This document shows, in pieces, positions 47,168-56,020 of a stretch of 64,000 nt of DNA. The notes below the pieces were generated by a model. The model was not told the origin of the DNA, made no database searches, and saw nothing but the letters and a program-made list of their open reading frames with translations. Position 1 is the first letter of the stretch, and every line of letters begins with the position of its first letter. This DNA is from AC-56 sp963702195 (lineage in GTDB: Bacteria; Actinomycetota; Thermoleophilia; Solirubrobacterales; 70-9): the NCBI GenBank assembly GCA_963702195.1, contig OY969725.1, positions 1,054,001-1,118,000 on the forward strand, written 5' to 3'. The translations under genes and the position numbers were made by a program.

Positions 47168-48157
47168 TCACAGCATCGGCGTCCTCGTCCTGATTCCCGC
47201 CCGCGCCACGGCCCAGACCTCGATCAGGTCGTGGAGCATGAAGTAGGGGGCCAGGAACGGCCCGCCGCCCTCGAGGCGTCCCCGCGCCCAGACGTTCTTG
47301 AGGTACGGGTACATCAGCCAGTTGCGCAGCGCCGACCATCGGGTGGGGAGGAGGAAGCCGATCAGCGCGCGCACGAAGAGGTAGTGGATGTCCTTCCAAA
47401 AGATCCAGTGGATGAACTGCGCCTTTCGCAGGTCCGGGTGGCGCGCGTAGGCGGTCATCGGGGTCGTCCACCGGGCGGCGATCCGGAGCTTGCCGAGTGG
47501 GCCGGGGTGGGTAACGGCGTGGCGGACGACGGCGTCCTCGGTGAACACCGGGCGGGCGCCCGTCTCGATCGCGCGCCACGCGAGGTCGCAGTCTTCCCCG
47601 CCGGGCTCGCGGCCGTAGGTCTCCGTGTCGAACCCTTCGATCCGCTCGAGGAGCTCGCGCGGGTAAGCCATGTTGCAGGTGGGAAATGACGCGTTCAGCT
47701 TCTCGACGCTGAGCGATCGCGAGAACGGGCCGGGGTGGGCCTGCTCGGGCTCGGTGCGCCCCTGGACGAAGGTGAACGGCTCGTGCCCCCACGCGCGCTC
47801 GGCCGCGGCGAGCCAGCCGGGGGCCGGGACGCAGTCGTCGTCGGTGAACGCGATCAGATCGCCGGAGGCCGCCCGCCAGCCGTCCTCGCGCGCGGTGGCG
47901 GGGCCGGCGACAGCCTGGCGGCGGATCACTCGCAGCGGGAGGTGCGAGGTCGCCTCGTGGCGCTCGAGGACGGCGGCCGTGTCGTCGGTCGAGCCGTCGT
48001 CCACCACGATCACCTCGTCGGCGCGCCGCTCCTGCGCGGCGAGCCCGGCCAGCATTCGCCCCAGGTCGTCGGCCCGGTTGTGCGTGGCGACGACCACTGA
48101 CAGCGTGGCCGCCGGTCGCTTCGGGGTGTCGGATCGTGCCTGCACCTCGCGGCGCAT
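47168..48157 (-). CDS. GT2 family glycosyltransferase
   Basis: 329 aa. TLSVVVATHNRADDLGRML, VIVVDDGSTDDTAAVLE, AGPATAREDGWRAASGDLIA, FTDDDCVPAPGWLAAAER, TCNMAYPRELLERIEGFD and GGEDCDLAWRAI. Minus strand, with the same family block as its two neighbours, so one local copy has been inverted. ATG 48157 with GGGAGGG upstream is preferred over ATG 48187. Near residue 250 are aromatic-rich membrane-like segments (FIHWIFWKDIHYLFVRALIG). Confidence 0.92.
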   Translation of the reverse strand: MRREVQARSDTPKRPAATLSVVVATHNRADDLGRMLAGLAAQERRADEVIVVDDGSTDDTAAVLERHEATSHLPLRVIRRQAVAGPATAREDGWRAASGDLIAFTDDDCVPAPGWLAAAERAWGHEPFTFVQGRTEPEQAHPGPFSRSLSVEKLNASFPTCNMAYPRELLERIEGFDTETYGREPGGEDCDLAWRAIETGARPVFTEDAVVRHAVTHPGPLGKLRIAARWTTPMTAYARHPDLRKAQFIHWIFWKDIHYLFVRALIGFLLPTRWSALRNWLMYPYLKNVWARGRLEGGGPFLAPYFMLHDLIEVWAVARAGIRTRTPML

Positions 48158-48228
48158 CCTTACAAGCGCCCTCCCGCCGGGGCGCACATGGCGCCTGTAC
48201 CCGCGCCGGTGATCTAGATTCTGGGCCG

Positions 48229-49194
48229 ATGTCCCAGGGTGAGCCGCCGGCGAGCGATCTGCGGATCGCGGTCGTCATTCCGACCCGCCGGCGCGAGACC
48301 AGGCTGGCGTTCGCGCTCGAAGCACTGGGCGCGCAGACCCTCGACCCCTCCCGCTTCGAGGTGCTGGTCGTCCGCGACTCCGATGCTCCCGAGCCGCTCG
48401 CGCAGCCACCGCCGGGGCTGCAGGTGCGCTTCCTGGAGCGCCCGGGGGTGGCAGGGCCGACCGCGAAGCGAAACGTCGGCTGGCGCGCGAGCAGCGCGCC
48501 GCTGGTGGCATTCACCGACGACGACTGCCGCGCGCACCCCCAGTGGCTCGAGTCGCTGGTTGCGGTGGACGGCCCGAACACGTTCCTCCAGGGCCGGACC
48601 GATCCCGACCCGGACGAGCGCCACCTCCTCCACGGCTTCGCCCGCAGCCAGGAGATCGACGGCCTCAGCGGTTGGTATGAGACCTGCAACATGGCCTACC
48701 CGCGGGAGCTGCTCGAGCGGCTCGGCGGATTCGACGAGTCCCTGCCCTTCGGCGGCGAGGACACCGACATCGCCTATCGAGCGATCGAGGCGGGCGCCCG
48801 CCCGGAGTACGTCGACTCCGCGCTCGTCTGGCACGCGGTCATGCACCGATCGCCGCGGCGGGCGCTCCGGGAGGCGCGCTCGTGGTCGGAGATGTCGGGC
48901 GTGGTGGCCAAGCACCCGGAGCTGCGGAAGGCGCTCTACCGCGGGGTCTTCTGGCGCAAGTCGCACGCGGCGCTCCTGCTGGCCGCCGCCGGGCTGCCGT
49001 TTGCGCGCAGGCATCCGGCGATCGCGATCGCCGCCGCACTCCCGTACCTGGAGCTCCGGCTCAATTGGCGAGCGCCGAGCGCACGGCGCGTGGCCCGCCG
49101 CCTCGCGACCCTGCCCGTCTGGGTGGCGATCGACGCAGTGGAGGTCGCCTCGCGGATCCCGGCGGCTGTTCGCAACCGGGCGTTCGTGATCTAG
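48229..49194 (+). CDS. GT2 family glycosyltransferase
   Basis: 321 aa. LRIAVVIPTRRRETRLAFAL, VLVVRDSDAPEPLAQP (the usual V-DDGS is altered to RDSD), GVAGPTAKRNVGWRASSAPL, AFTDDDCRAHPQWLESL and TCNMAYPRELLERLGGFDE with GGEDTDIAYRAI. Paralogue of 46184 and 47168. ATG 48229 is chosen as TAGATT (48215-48220) ends 8 nt before it, suggesting a leaderless mRNA; upstream in-frame sequence is not family-like. Confidence 0.92.
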   Translation: MSQGEPPASDLRIAVVIPTRRRETRLAFALEALGAQTLDPSRFEVLVVRDSDAPEPLAQPPPGLQVRFLERPGVAGPTAKRNVGWRASSAPLVAFTDDDCRAHPQWLESLVAVDGPNTFLQGRTDPDPDERHLLHGFARSQEIDGLSGWYETCNMAYPRELLERLGGFDESLPFGGEDTDIAYRAIEAGARPEYVDSALVWHAVMHRSPRRALREARSWSEMSGVVAKHPELRKALYRGVFWRKSHAALLLAAAGLPFARRHPAIAIAAALPYLELRLNWRAPSARRVARRLATLPVWVAIDAVEVASRIPAAVRNRAFVI

Positions 49195-49212
49195 GCCCGT
49201 CCCGAGCCGACC

Positions 49213-50316
49213 ATGCGCATCGCGCTTCTCCATCCGACGTACTGGCCAGAGGTCCGGCGCGGATCCGAGCGCCTGGCGCACGACCTGGGGGCGGCCCTCG
49301 TCCGGCGGGGGCACGCGGTGACGCTGCTGACCAGCCACGACGCGGCCACGGCCACGTCCCTGGAGGACGGGATCCGCGTGGTCCGCGAGCGCCGCCCGCC
49401 GCACCCGCCGGGCGCCAAGTTCTACGAGGACCACCTGGTGAGCACGCCGCAGAGAATCCGGCAGCTCGTGCGGGGCCGGTTCGACCTCGCACATGCGCTG
49501 CTGCCCGTCGAGGGATGGGCGGCTGCGCAGGCCCGCAGGCTGGGCGGCCCGCCGTACGTCCTCTCCATCCACGGGATCCTCAACCGCGAGTACCTGGTCC
49601 ACCGGCGCTACCGATTGGAGATGCTGCGCGCAGCGGTGGCCGGCGCCGCCGTGACCTCGGTGCTCAGCGAGGCGGCCGCCGAGCCGTTCCGGCGCTACGC
49701 GCTGCGCGATCCCGTGATCCTGCCGGGAGGCGTGACCTGCGCCGACTACGCGGGAGAGCGCTCGCCGGCGGACTCGCCGACGCTGCTCTGCGCCGCGAGC
49801 CTCGGCGACCCCCGCAAGCGTGGGCCGCTCCTGCTGGATGCCTTCGCGCGTCTGCGCGACCGGACGCCGGACGCCCGGCTGGTCCTTGCCGGCGGGCAGG
49901 ACCCGTACGGCCGGGCCGACGACGGCCTCGGCGAGGGTGTGGAGCGCCTCGAGGTCGACCGCACCGACTCGCTGGCCCGCGCGTACCGTTCCGCCTGGGC
50001 GACCGTGCTGCCATCGATCCACGAGGCCTTCGGGCTGGTCCTGCTCGAGTCGCTCGCGGCCGGGACGCCGGTCGTGGCGGCGCGGTCCGGAGCCGCCCCG
50101 GAGGTGGCCGGGGACAGCGAAACTGGCCGGCTGTTCCGGGCCGATGACGAGAAGGACCTCGTCCGGGCGATGGTCGAGGCACTGTCCCTCGCGCGTTCTG
50201 CGGAGACGGCCGAGCGCTGTCGGCGGCGCGCGGCGGACTACGACTGGGAGCGGATCGTCGAGCGCTACGAGGACGCCTATTCACGCGCCCTGGCCACCGG
50301 CGGCGGGGGAGCCTGA
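49213..50316 (+). CDS. GT4 family glycosyltransferase
   Basis: 367 aa GT-B. MRIALLHPTYWPEVRRGSER, FDLAHALLPVEGWAAAQARR, the linker VTSVLSEAAAEPFRRYA, then the donor domain: CAASLGDPRKRGPLLLDAFA, LVLAGGQDPYG, VLPSIHEAFGLVLLESLAAG (E-x7-E) and TPVVAARSGAAPEVAGD. It lies 18 bp after the preceding GT2 gene and directly before a methyltransferase gene (no gap), in one plus-strand operon from 48229 to 53217. Confidence 0.93.
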   Translation: MRIALLHPTYWPEVRRGSERLAHDLGAALVRRGHAVTLLTSHDAATATSLEDGIRVVRERRPPHPPGAKFYEDHLVSTPQRIRQLVRGRFDLAHALLPVEGWAAAQARRLGGPPYVLSIHGILNREYLVHRRYRLEMLRAAVAGAAVTSVLSEAAAEPFRRYALRDPVILPGGVTCADYAGERSPADSPTLLCAASLGDPRKRGPLLLDAFARLRDRTPDARLVLAGGQDPYGRADDGLGEGVERLEVDRTDSLARAYRSAWATVLPSIHEAFGLVLLESLAAGTPVVAARSGAAPEVAGDSETGRLFRADDEKDLVRAMVEALSLARSAETAERCRRRAADYDWERIVERYEDAYSRALATGGGGA

Positions 50317-51027
50317 ATGCTCGCGGCGAGCGAAGAGCGCATCCACTCTCTCCTGGACGAGCGATCGGTGGTGCTCGACATCGGGGGGTGGGCGAAGCCA
50401 TTCGCCCGCGCGGACTGGGTCCTCGACCTGATGCCGTACGAGACACGCGGCCTCTACGGCCCGAGCGACCCGGAGGCCGAGCGGTTCGACGCGGACACAT
50501 GGATCAAGCGCGATATCTGCGATCGCGAGCCGTTTCCGTTCGCGGACGGGGAGATCGACTTCGTGATCTGCTCGCACACGCTGGAGGACATCCGCGACCC
50601 GATCTGGGTCTGCAGCGAGATCACCAGGGTCGCCAAGGCCGGCTACATCGAGGGTCCCTCTCGACTCGAGGAGCAGAGCTACGGGGTCCAGGGGCCATGG
50701 GTCGGCTGGTCGCACCACCGGTGGCTCATGGACGTCTCGGAGAGAGGCATTCAGTTCGTTGCCAAGCCCCACGTCCTGCACGGACGCTCCGAGTTTCATT
50801 TCCCGGAGGGTTTCGCGCAGGCGCTTGCTCCCGAGCAGCGCGTCGACACCCTGTTCTGGGAGGAGAGCTTCGAGTTCGGTGAGCGCATCTTCCTCGGCCC
50901 AGGCGACCTCGACACCTATCTGGAGGAGTTCGTGGCCGAGAACGGGTCGGCGGTGGCAGATTCGACCCGGCCGAGCGCGCTCCGCGCGCTGCGGCGGCGG
51001 CTTCGCCGGCTGAGGAGGCGGGCGTGA
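50317..51027 (+). CDS. Class I SAM-dependent methyltransferase-like protein
   Basis: 236 aa. Motif I is SVVLDIGGWAKPFARADWVLD; motif II/III region IDFVICSHTLEDIRDPIWVC; then EITRVAKAGYIEGPSR. The middle segment (EEQSYGVQGPWVGWSHHRW) is not typical of common methyltransferases. The glycine loop is D-I-G-G-W rather than D-x-G-x-G, so cofactor binding is likely but not certain. It directly follows the GT4 stop and its own stop overlaps the next GT2 (GTGA). Target presumably a sugar or lipid of the glycan. Confidence 0.8.
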   Translation: MLAASEERIHSLLDERSVVLDIGGWAKPFARADWVLDLMPYETRGLYGPSDPEAERFDADTWIKRDICDREPFPFADGEIDFVICSHTLEDIRDPIWVCSEITRVAKAGYIEGPSRLEEQSYGVQGPWVGWSHHRWLMDVSERGIQFVAKPHVLHGRSEFHFPEGFAQALAPEQRVDTLFWEESFEFGERIFLGPGDLDTYLEEFVAENGSAVADSTRPSALRALRRRLRRLRRRA

Positions 51028-52013
51028 CCGCCGGCGACGCCGCCAACGGTCCCCCGCCGGCCTCGGGTGACGATGATGCGCCGCTCGTCAGCGTCATAGT
51101 GCCGGCGCGCGACGCCGCGTCGACCATTGGGGCCACGCTCGAGGGGCTCGACGCGCAGCGGATCGTCGAGCCCTATGAGGTGATCGTGGTCGACGACGGG
51201 TCCGGGGACGGCACGGCGAGCGTGGCGGAGGGAGTCTCGCCGCGGGTGCGCGTGTTGCGAACGACGGGCGCCGGGCCCGGGCCGGCGCGCAACGCAGGGG
51301 CGCGGGAAGCCCGTGGCTCGATCCTCGCCTTCACGGACGCCGATTGCGTGCCGACCCCCGGCTGGCTGCGGGCGGGAATGTCCGCTCTGGGCGATGCCGA
51401 TCTGGTCCAGGGGCGGGTGGAGCCCGAGCCGCGCTCCCAGCTCGGCCCGTTCGACCACACGGTGTGGGTGGTGGGGGAGTCGGGCCTGTATGAGACCGCG
51501 AACCTCTTCGTGCGGCGGGACCTCTTCGAGCGGCTCGGCGGCTTCGAGGACTTCCTCGACGCGCGGATCGGGAAGCCGCTCGCCGAGGACCTCTGGCTCG
51601 GCTGGCGCGCGCGGCGCGCGGGCGCCCGGACGGCGTTCAGCTCCGATGCGCTGGTTCATCACGCGGTGCTTCCGCGCGGTCCGGCCGGCTACGTCGGCGA
51701 GCGGCTGCGGCTCGTCTACTTTCCGGCGATCGCCAACCGCGTCCCGGAGCTTCGCGAGAGCCTCTTCTTCGGGCACCTCTTCCTGACCCGGCGCTCGGCA
51801 GCCTTCGACCTGGCCCTGGCGGGTGTGGCGCTGGCGGCCCTGAAGCGATCGCCGCTGGCACTGCTCGCGGCGGCGCCATACGCGCTCCAGCTCGCGCGCT
51901 ACGGGAGGCGGTGGAGGTCGGCGCGGGTCGCGGCGGTCGAGGCAGGGGCCGACGCCGTGGGCTTCGCCGCGCTCGCGTGTGGCAGCGTCCGGAGCCGCTC
52001 CCCGGTCCTGTGA
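51024..52013 (+). CDS. GT2 family glycosyltransferase
   Basis: 329 aa. PLVSVIVPARDAASTIGATL, EVIVVDDGSGDGTASVAEG, GPGPARNAGAREARGSILAF, TDADCVPTPGWLRAGMS (DXD), TANLFVRRDLFERLGGFED and AEDLWLGWRARRAG. Similar fold and order to the AYPRELLER group but diverged at that block. The C-terminal third contains hydrophobic helices (FDLALAGVALAALKRSPLAL). GTG 51024 overlaps the methyltransferase stop. Confidence 0.92.
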   Translation: MTAGDAANGPPPASGDDDAPLVSVIVPARDAASTIGATLEGLDAQRIVEPYEVIVVDDGSGDGTASVAEGVSPRVRVLRTTGAGPGPARNAGAREARGSILAFTDADCVPTPGWLRAGMSALGDADLVQGRVEPEPRSQLGPFDHTVWVVGESGLYETANLFVRRDLFERLGGFEDFLDARIGKPLAEDLWLGWRARRAGARTAFSSDALVHHAVLPRGPAGYVGERLRLVYFPAIANRVPELRESLFFGHLFLTRRSAAFDLALAGVALAALKRSPLALLAAAPYALQLARYGRRWRSARVAAVEAGADAVGFAALACGSVRSRSPVL

Positions 52014-52023
52014 GGACGATCCG

Positions 52024-53217
52024 GTGAGGGTCCTCTCGGTCGGGAACATGTACCCGCCGCATCACCTCGGCGGCTACGAGTTGATGTGGAGGGCGGGGGT
52101 CGAGGCGCTCCGCGCCGCGGGGCACGAGGTGCGCGTGCTGACGACGGACCACCGTTCGCCGAACGCCGGTCCCGCCGCACCCCACGACCTCGACGCCCGC
52201 CGTGACCTGCGGTGGTACTGGCGCGATCATGAGTTCCCACGGCTGTCGCTCCGCGCGCGCCTGGCCCTCGAGCGGCACAACGCTCGCGTGCTGGAGGGCG
52301 AGCTCGGCGAGGTGGATCCGGCGGTTGTCAGCTGGTGGGCGATGGGCGGCATGTCCCTCGGCCTCATCGAGCGCGTCCGCGGATCCGGGATCCCCGCGGT
52401 CGGCTTCGTCCACGACGAGTGGATGCTCTACGCGCCGAAGGTGGACGCCTGGCAGCGCGCTGTCGCGCGCCTGGGACCGGTCGGGCCGCCGGTCGCCTCG
52501 CTGGCCGGCGCGCCGGCGGTGAGGGACCTCGGCGCCGCGGCGCGATGGGTGTTCGTCAGCGAGACGGTCCGGGCCGCGGCTGCCGGGCGGTGGGAGCTCG
52601 GGGACACCGCCGTCGCCCACTCGGGCGTCGACCTCTCCCTGTTCACCCCGGCGCTGGAGCGCCGCGAGTGGAGCGGCCGCCTGCTGTACGTGGGCCGCAT
52701 CGACGAGCGCAAGGGCATCGAGACCGCCGTCCGCGCCCTCCGGCACCTGCCGGGGGCGACGCTGACGATCGTGGGGTCCGGGGACGACGCCTACCTGGGG
52801 CGATTGCGGGCCCTGGTGCGCGACACCGGTGTCGAGGACCGGGTCGAGTTCCGGGACGCGGCGCCGCGGGAGGAGTTGCCGGCCGTCTACGCCGAGGCGG
52901 ATGTCGTGGTGTTCCCCGTCCTCTGGGAGGAGCCCTGGGGACTCGTGCCGTTGGAAGCGATGGCCGTTGGCGTGCCGGTCGTGGCCACAGGACGGGGGGG
53001 GTCGGGCGAGTTCCTGCATGACGGCGAGAACTGCTTGATCTACGCGCCGGCCGAGGACCCGGCGGCGCTGGCCGCGGCCGTTCGAGCGCTCGCCGAGGAT
53101 CGGGAGCTGCGAGCGAAACTGCGCACTGAGGGGACAGCCACGGCGGCGCGCCACGACCAGGCCTCGTTCACCCTGGCCGTGGTCGACGAGCACGAACGAG
53201 CCGCCGGTCTCAGCTGA
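52024..53217 (+). CDS. GT4 family glycosyltransferase
   Basis: 397 aa GT-B. MRVLSVGNMYPPHHLGGYEL, VVSWWAMGGMSLGLIERV, VGFVHDEWMLYAPKVD, VFVSETVRAAAAG, HSGVDLSLFTP, then LLYVGRIDERKGIETAVRAL, VVVFPVLWEEPWGLVPLEAM (E-x7-E region) and GVPVVATGRGGSGEFLHDG. The D-E-W segment is typical of uncharacterised actinobacterial GT4s. GTG 52024 lies 10 bp after the previous stop. A strong hairpin follows the gene. Confidence 0.92.
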   Translation: MRVLSVGNMYPPHHLGGYELMWRAGVEALRAAGHEVRVLTTDHRSPNAGPAAPHDLDARRDLRWYWRDHEFPRLSLRARLALERHNARVLEGELGEVDPAVVSWWAMGGMSLGLIERVRGSGIPAVGFVHDEWMLYAPKVDAWQRAVARLGPVGPPVASLAGAPAVRDLGAAARWVFVSETVRAAAAGRWELGDTAVAHSGVDLSLFTPALERREWSGRLLYVGRIDERKGIETAVRALRHLPGATLTIVGSGDDAYLGRLRALVRDTGVEDRVEFRDAAPREELPAVYAEADVVVFPVLWEEPWGLVPLEAMAVGVPVVATGRGGSGEFLHDGENCLIYAPAEDPAALAAAVRALAEDRELRAKLRTEGTATAARHDQASFTLAVVDEHERAAGLS

Positions 53218-53229
53218 CGATGGTGCAAA

Positions 53230-53250
53230 AACCGCACCCATGGTGCGGTT
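53230..53250. promoter_or_regulatory. Hairpin enclosing the start codon of the TylF-type gene
   Basis: AACCGCACC-CAT-GGTGCGGTT: a perfect 9-bp stem with a 3-nt loop, and the ATG of the next gene (53240-53242) sits at the loop edge. An outer CGATGG/CCATCG pair (53218-53223, 53257-53262) can lengthen it. It lies 12 nt after the GT4 stop, so it may end that transcript or block initiation at the methyltransferase gene. ATGGTGC is duplicated at 53220 and 53240. Confidence 0.55.
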
Positions 53251-54088
53251 ATCCATCCATCGTCGGCTGGGGCGGCTTCCGCGCTCCGTGTGGAACGATC
53301 CCCAGACCGTGGCCGGCCGCCTGATCCCCACTCGCATGCGACGCCGCCGGCACAAGAGCCCGGCCGGGGGCTCGCCGGCCCCGCCCGCGCGCGATCTGTC
53401 CCACCTCGACGACGCCGACCGCGCGATCGCCGAGCGCGCGCTGCCATTCACGATGACCGGCGTGCCGCGGCTCCAAGCGCTGATCGACGCGGTTCGCCAC
53501 CTCGAGCGCGCGCGAGTCCCCGGGGCCTTCGCCGAGTGCGGGGTCTGGCGCGGCGGCTCGGTGCTGGCGATGATCCTGACGCTCCAGGAGCTGGGTACGA
53601 GCGACCGCGACATCCACCTCTACGACACCTTCGAGGGGATGACCGAGCCGACCGAGCACGACACCTCGCCGATCGACCCTCCGGCGCTCGAGACGTGGCG
53701 GGACGCCGAGGGGAAGCAGGAGCGGCCGTGGTCACAGCTCTTCGACGCAGAGAACTTCAACGAGGACGCCGTTCGCGAGACGCTGGCGCAGACCGGCTAC
53801 CCGCGGGAGCGCCTGCACCTGGTGCCGGGGCCGGTCGAGGAGACGATTCCGTCACGGGCGCCGGAGGCTCTCGCTCTCCTGCGCCTCGATACCGACTGGT
53901 ACGAGTCCACCCGGCACGAGCTCGATCACCTCTATCCCCGGTTGGCCGAGGGCGGCGTCCTGATCATCGACGACTACGGCCACTGGGAGGGGGCGCGGCG
54001 AGCCGTGGACGAGTACTTCGACGCTCACGGCCCGCGGCCGATGCTCACGCGCATCGACTACACGGGACGCATCGCCGTCAAGCGCTGA
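53240..54088 (+). CDS. TylF/MycF-type macrocin O-methyltransferase family protein
   Basis: 282 aa. Core: AFAECGVWRGGSVLAMILTL (motif I), HLYDTFEGMTEPTEHDT (the acidic ribose-binding loop), PGPVEETIP, LALLRLDTDWYESTRHEL and EGGVLIIDDYGHWEGARRAV. The D-T-D and D-D pairs are the metal ligands of TylF-like sugar O-methyltransferases. The product would methylate a sugar hydroxyl. Start ATG 53240 lies in a hairpin; the basic leader before DLSHLDDADR makes a later start possible. Its 3' end overlaps the convergent GT8 gene by 11 bp. Confidence 0.9.
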   Translation: MVRLSIHRRLGRLPRSVWNDPQTVAGRLIPTRMRRRRHKSPAGGSPAPPARDLSHLDDADRAIAERALPFTMTGVPRLQALIDAVRHLERARVPGAFAECGVWRGGSVLAMILTLQELGTSDRDIHLYDTFEGMTEPTEHDTSPIDPPALETWRDAEGKQERPWSQLFDAENFNEDAVRETLAQTGYPRERLHLVPGPVEETIPSRAPEALALLRLDTDWYESTRHELDHLYPRLAEGGVLIIDDYGHWEGARRAVDEYFDAHGPRPMLTRIDYTGRIAVKR

Positions 54089-54989
54089 GCGACTTGCCGC
54101 GCCCGAGGAAGCTCCTGGCGACGCGGCCCACGATGCTCCGAGACGGGGCGCCCTCGATCTCGACCTCCGGCCACGGAGTCTGCCTTCGGTGCTCGAAATA
54201 CACGTCCCGCATGGGGCTCTCCGATCCGTGGTGCCAGGGCTTGTTGATCGTAGGCCCCTCGAAGTGGCGGATCGCCGGCCTGGCGCGAGCCTCCTCCACG
54301 GCACCGGCTCCAAGCACCTCCCCGGCCCAGGGGAATTGGAGCACGCTGTTCATGCAGTTCCACCGGGGGTGGAGCGCCACCCGCCGCTTGCCCAGGACGA
54401 CATTGAGCGCGTCCTGGTCGGGCCACGCCAGCTCCGCCGCATGGCCGGTCGCGTAGTCGAATAGGGCCCGCGACGAGTCGTCGCGGCGCATCAGGTCGAG
54501 GTTCATGAGGACGACACCGCTGTTGAAGTAGTCGGCCGGATCGATGCCGAGCTGGCTCGCGCGCTGGGCGTGCCTTCGCATGTAGAAGACGTTCGTGACC
54601 GCGCCGACGTAGTTGCCGGCGAGCTCGATGTCCCAGAGCGGCTCGAGCGAGTCGAGGGCGATCACATCGACGTCCAGGTAGAGGACCCGGTCCACGCCGG
54701 GGAGGAGCTCCGGAAGGAAGATCCGGTACCACATCGCCGCGGTCACGAAGTCCATCTCCGGGAGCCCGGCGATTCGCTCGTCACCGATCTCGAGGAAGGA
54801 GATCGAGGCGTCGTGTGCCTCGACCATTCCGCGCATCAGCTCCGCCGAGCGATTCGGAAAACCGGGACCGTGGAGGTAGTGAATCCGCAGCTCGCCCTGC
54901 CCGCGATGGGCGCAGACCGAGTGGAGCATCGCGGCGCTGTGGGGGGCATACGCCTCGTCGGCGGCGCAGGCGACGTCCAGCACCGTCAT
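54078..54989 (-). CDS. GT8 family glycosyltransferase
   Basis: 303 aa, LgtC-like. VLDVACAADEAYAPHSAAML, the DXD motif in VDRVLYLDVDVIALDSLEPL, YFNSGVVLMNLDLMRRDD, PDQDALNVVLGKRRVALHPR with WNCMNSV, and the metal/UDP His in RHFEGPTINKPWHHG. Retaining transfer from a UDP-hexose is expected. ATG 54989 overlaps the upstream stop (ATGA). It is the last gene of a four-gene minus-strand operon (57515 to 54078). Confidence 0.94.
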   Translation of the reverse strand: MTVLDVACAADEAYAPHSAAMLHSVCAHRGQGELRIHYLHGPGFPNRSAELMRGMVEAHDASISFLEIGDERIAGLPEMDFVTAAMWYRIFLPELLPGVDRVLYLDVDVIALDSLEPLWDIELAGNYVGAVTNVFYMRRHAQRASQLGIDPADYFNSGVVLMNLDLMRRDDSSRALFDYATGHAAELAWPDQDALNVVLGKRRVALHPRWNCMNSVLQFPWAGEVLGAGAVEEARARPAIRHFEGPTINKPWHHGSESPMRDVYFEHRRQTPWPEVEIEGAPSRSIVGRVARSFLGRGKSLSA

Positions 54990-56020
54990 GCCCGGTCCTC
55001 CAGTCGGAAGAGGTGAAACCGGTCCACCAGCGGGACGAGCTCCCGGACCGCTTCGTCGGCTACGACGGGCTCGCTGTGGACGAGCCGGTAGCCGGCGTCG
55101 ACGAGGAGCGGCGCGAAGTCGCGGCGGCTGCCATCGGCCTCGAGGCTGAGCAGCTCGTCGGGCTCGTTGGGGATGACGAGGAGCGCGGGGACGCGCAGCC
55201 GGCGCAACCGGTCCACCCACCATCCGATTGCGGCGTGGGTGCACTCGGAGAACGAGTGGATGTTCACGGCGATGTCGAACGAGCCCGGGGCGAGGTCCTG
55301 CACCGCGCCCAGCTCCACGACGCGTGCCGGGGGCGAGCAGCCCCGGTGGCGGAGGTAGTACTCGGACAGGAAGGTGGACTCGGGGATCGCATCGAGGCAG
55401 CAGTAGTCGGCGAGGTTCGGGTACGCCGCCGCCATCCGGTGTGCGAGGCGCCCGTAGCCGGCCCCGATGTCGAGCACCGAGAAGCGTTCGCGGGCCGAGA
55501 GCCCGAGCTCCCGCTCGCAGAACGCGAGCTCGTTCACCGACTCGAGCAGGTCGCGGCTGAACCTGCCGTACCCCGGGTACTCGTAGGTCCAGCAGCCGAA
55601 GGCCCCATCCTCCTCGAGCCGGCCGAGCAGTCCGAGCTCGTCCCGCTCCGCCACGTAGCGCATCAGCACGAAGTACTTGAGCCGCGTGATCCGCGGCAGC
55701 TCGCGGTAGTGCCAGGTGATCAGCGTCTCGCCGCGGAAGTAGCGCAGGTCGAGGAAGGCGTCGACGTGGTCGCGCTGCCATCGGGATCCGCTGGAAGCCG
55801 GGAGGTCCAGCTTGGCGTAGGACTCCCGGAGCTCGCGCAGCCGCGGGTTCGACTCGGAGAGCTCCTCGTTGGCGCCGGGAGGCAGCGGGACGCTCGCGTC
55901 GTAGTACTCGGTGAGGTAGCGCCGGTCCTCGGGCGTCAGGGCGAGGGGGTCGCGCTCGCGCCCTCCCGTGAGCCTGCGCGCGGCGCGCCGCAGGCGCCGC
56001 GGTACGCTCGCGTCGCTCAT
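54986..56020 (-). CDS. Putative sugar O-methyltransferase
   Basis: 344 aa. Begins TPEDRRYLTEYYDASVPLP, then ELSESNPRLRELRESYAKLD, FLDLRYFRGETLITWHYRE and the SAM fold: RFSVLDIGAGYGRLAHRMAA, YCCLDAIPESTFLSEYYL and FDIAVNIHSFSECTHAAIGW. This long N-terminal region plus D-I-G-A-G-Y-G-R-L-A-H is typical of the putative sugar O-methyltransferase family found in surface-glycan loci. ATG 56020 is chosen for its ATGA overlap with the upstream gene. Confidence 0.87.
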   Translation of the reverse strand: MSDASVPRRLRRAARRLTGGRERDPLALTPEDRRYLTEYYDASVPLPPGANEELSESNPRLRELRESYAKLDLPASSGSRWQRDHVDAFLDLRYFRGETLITWHYRELPRITRLKYFVLMRYVAERDELGLLGRLEEDGAFGCWTYEYPGYGRFSRDLLESVNELAFCERELGLSARERFSVLDIGAGYGRLAHRMAAAYPNLADYCCLDAIPESTFLSEYYLRHRGCSPPARVVELGAVQDLAPGSFDIAVNIHSFSECTHAAIGWWVDRLRRLRVPALLVIPNEPDELLSLEADGSRRDFAPLLVDAGYRLVHSEPVVADEAVRELVPLVDRFHLFRLEDRA

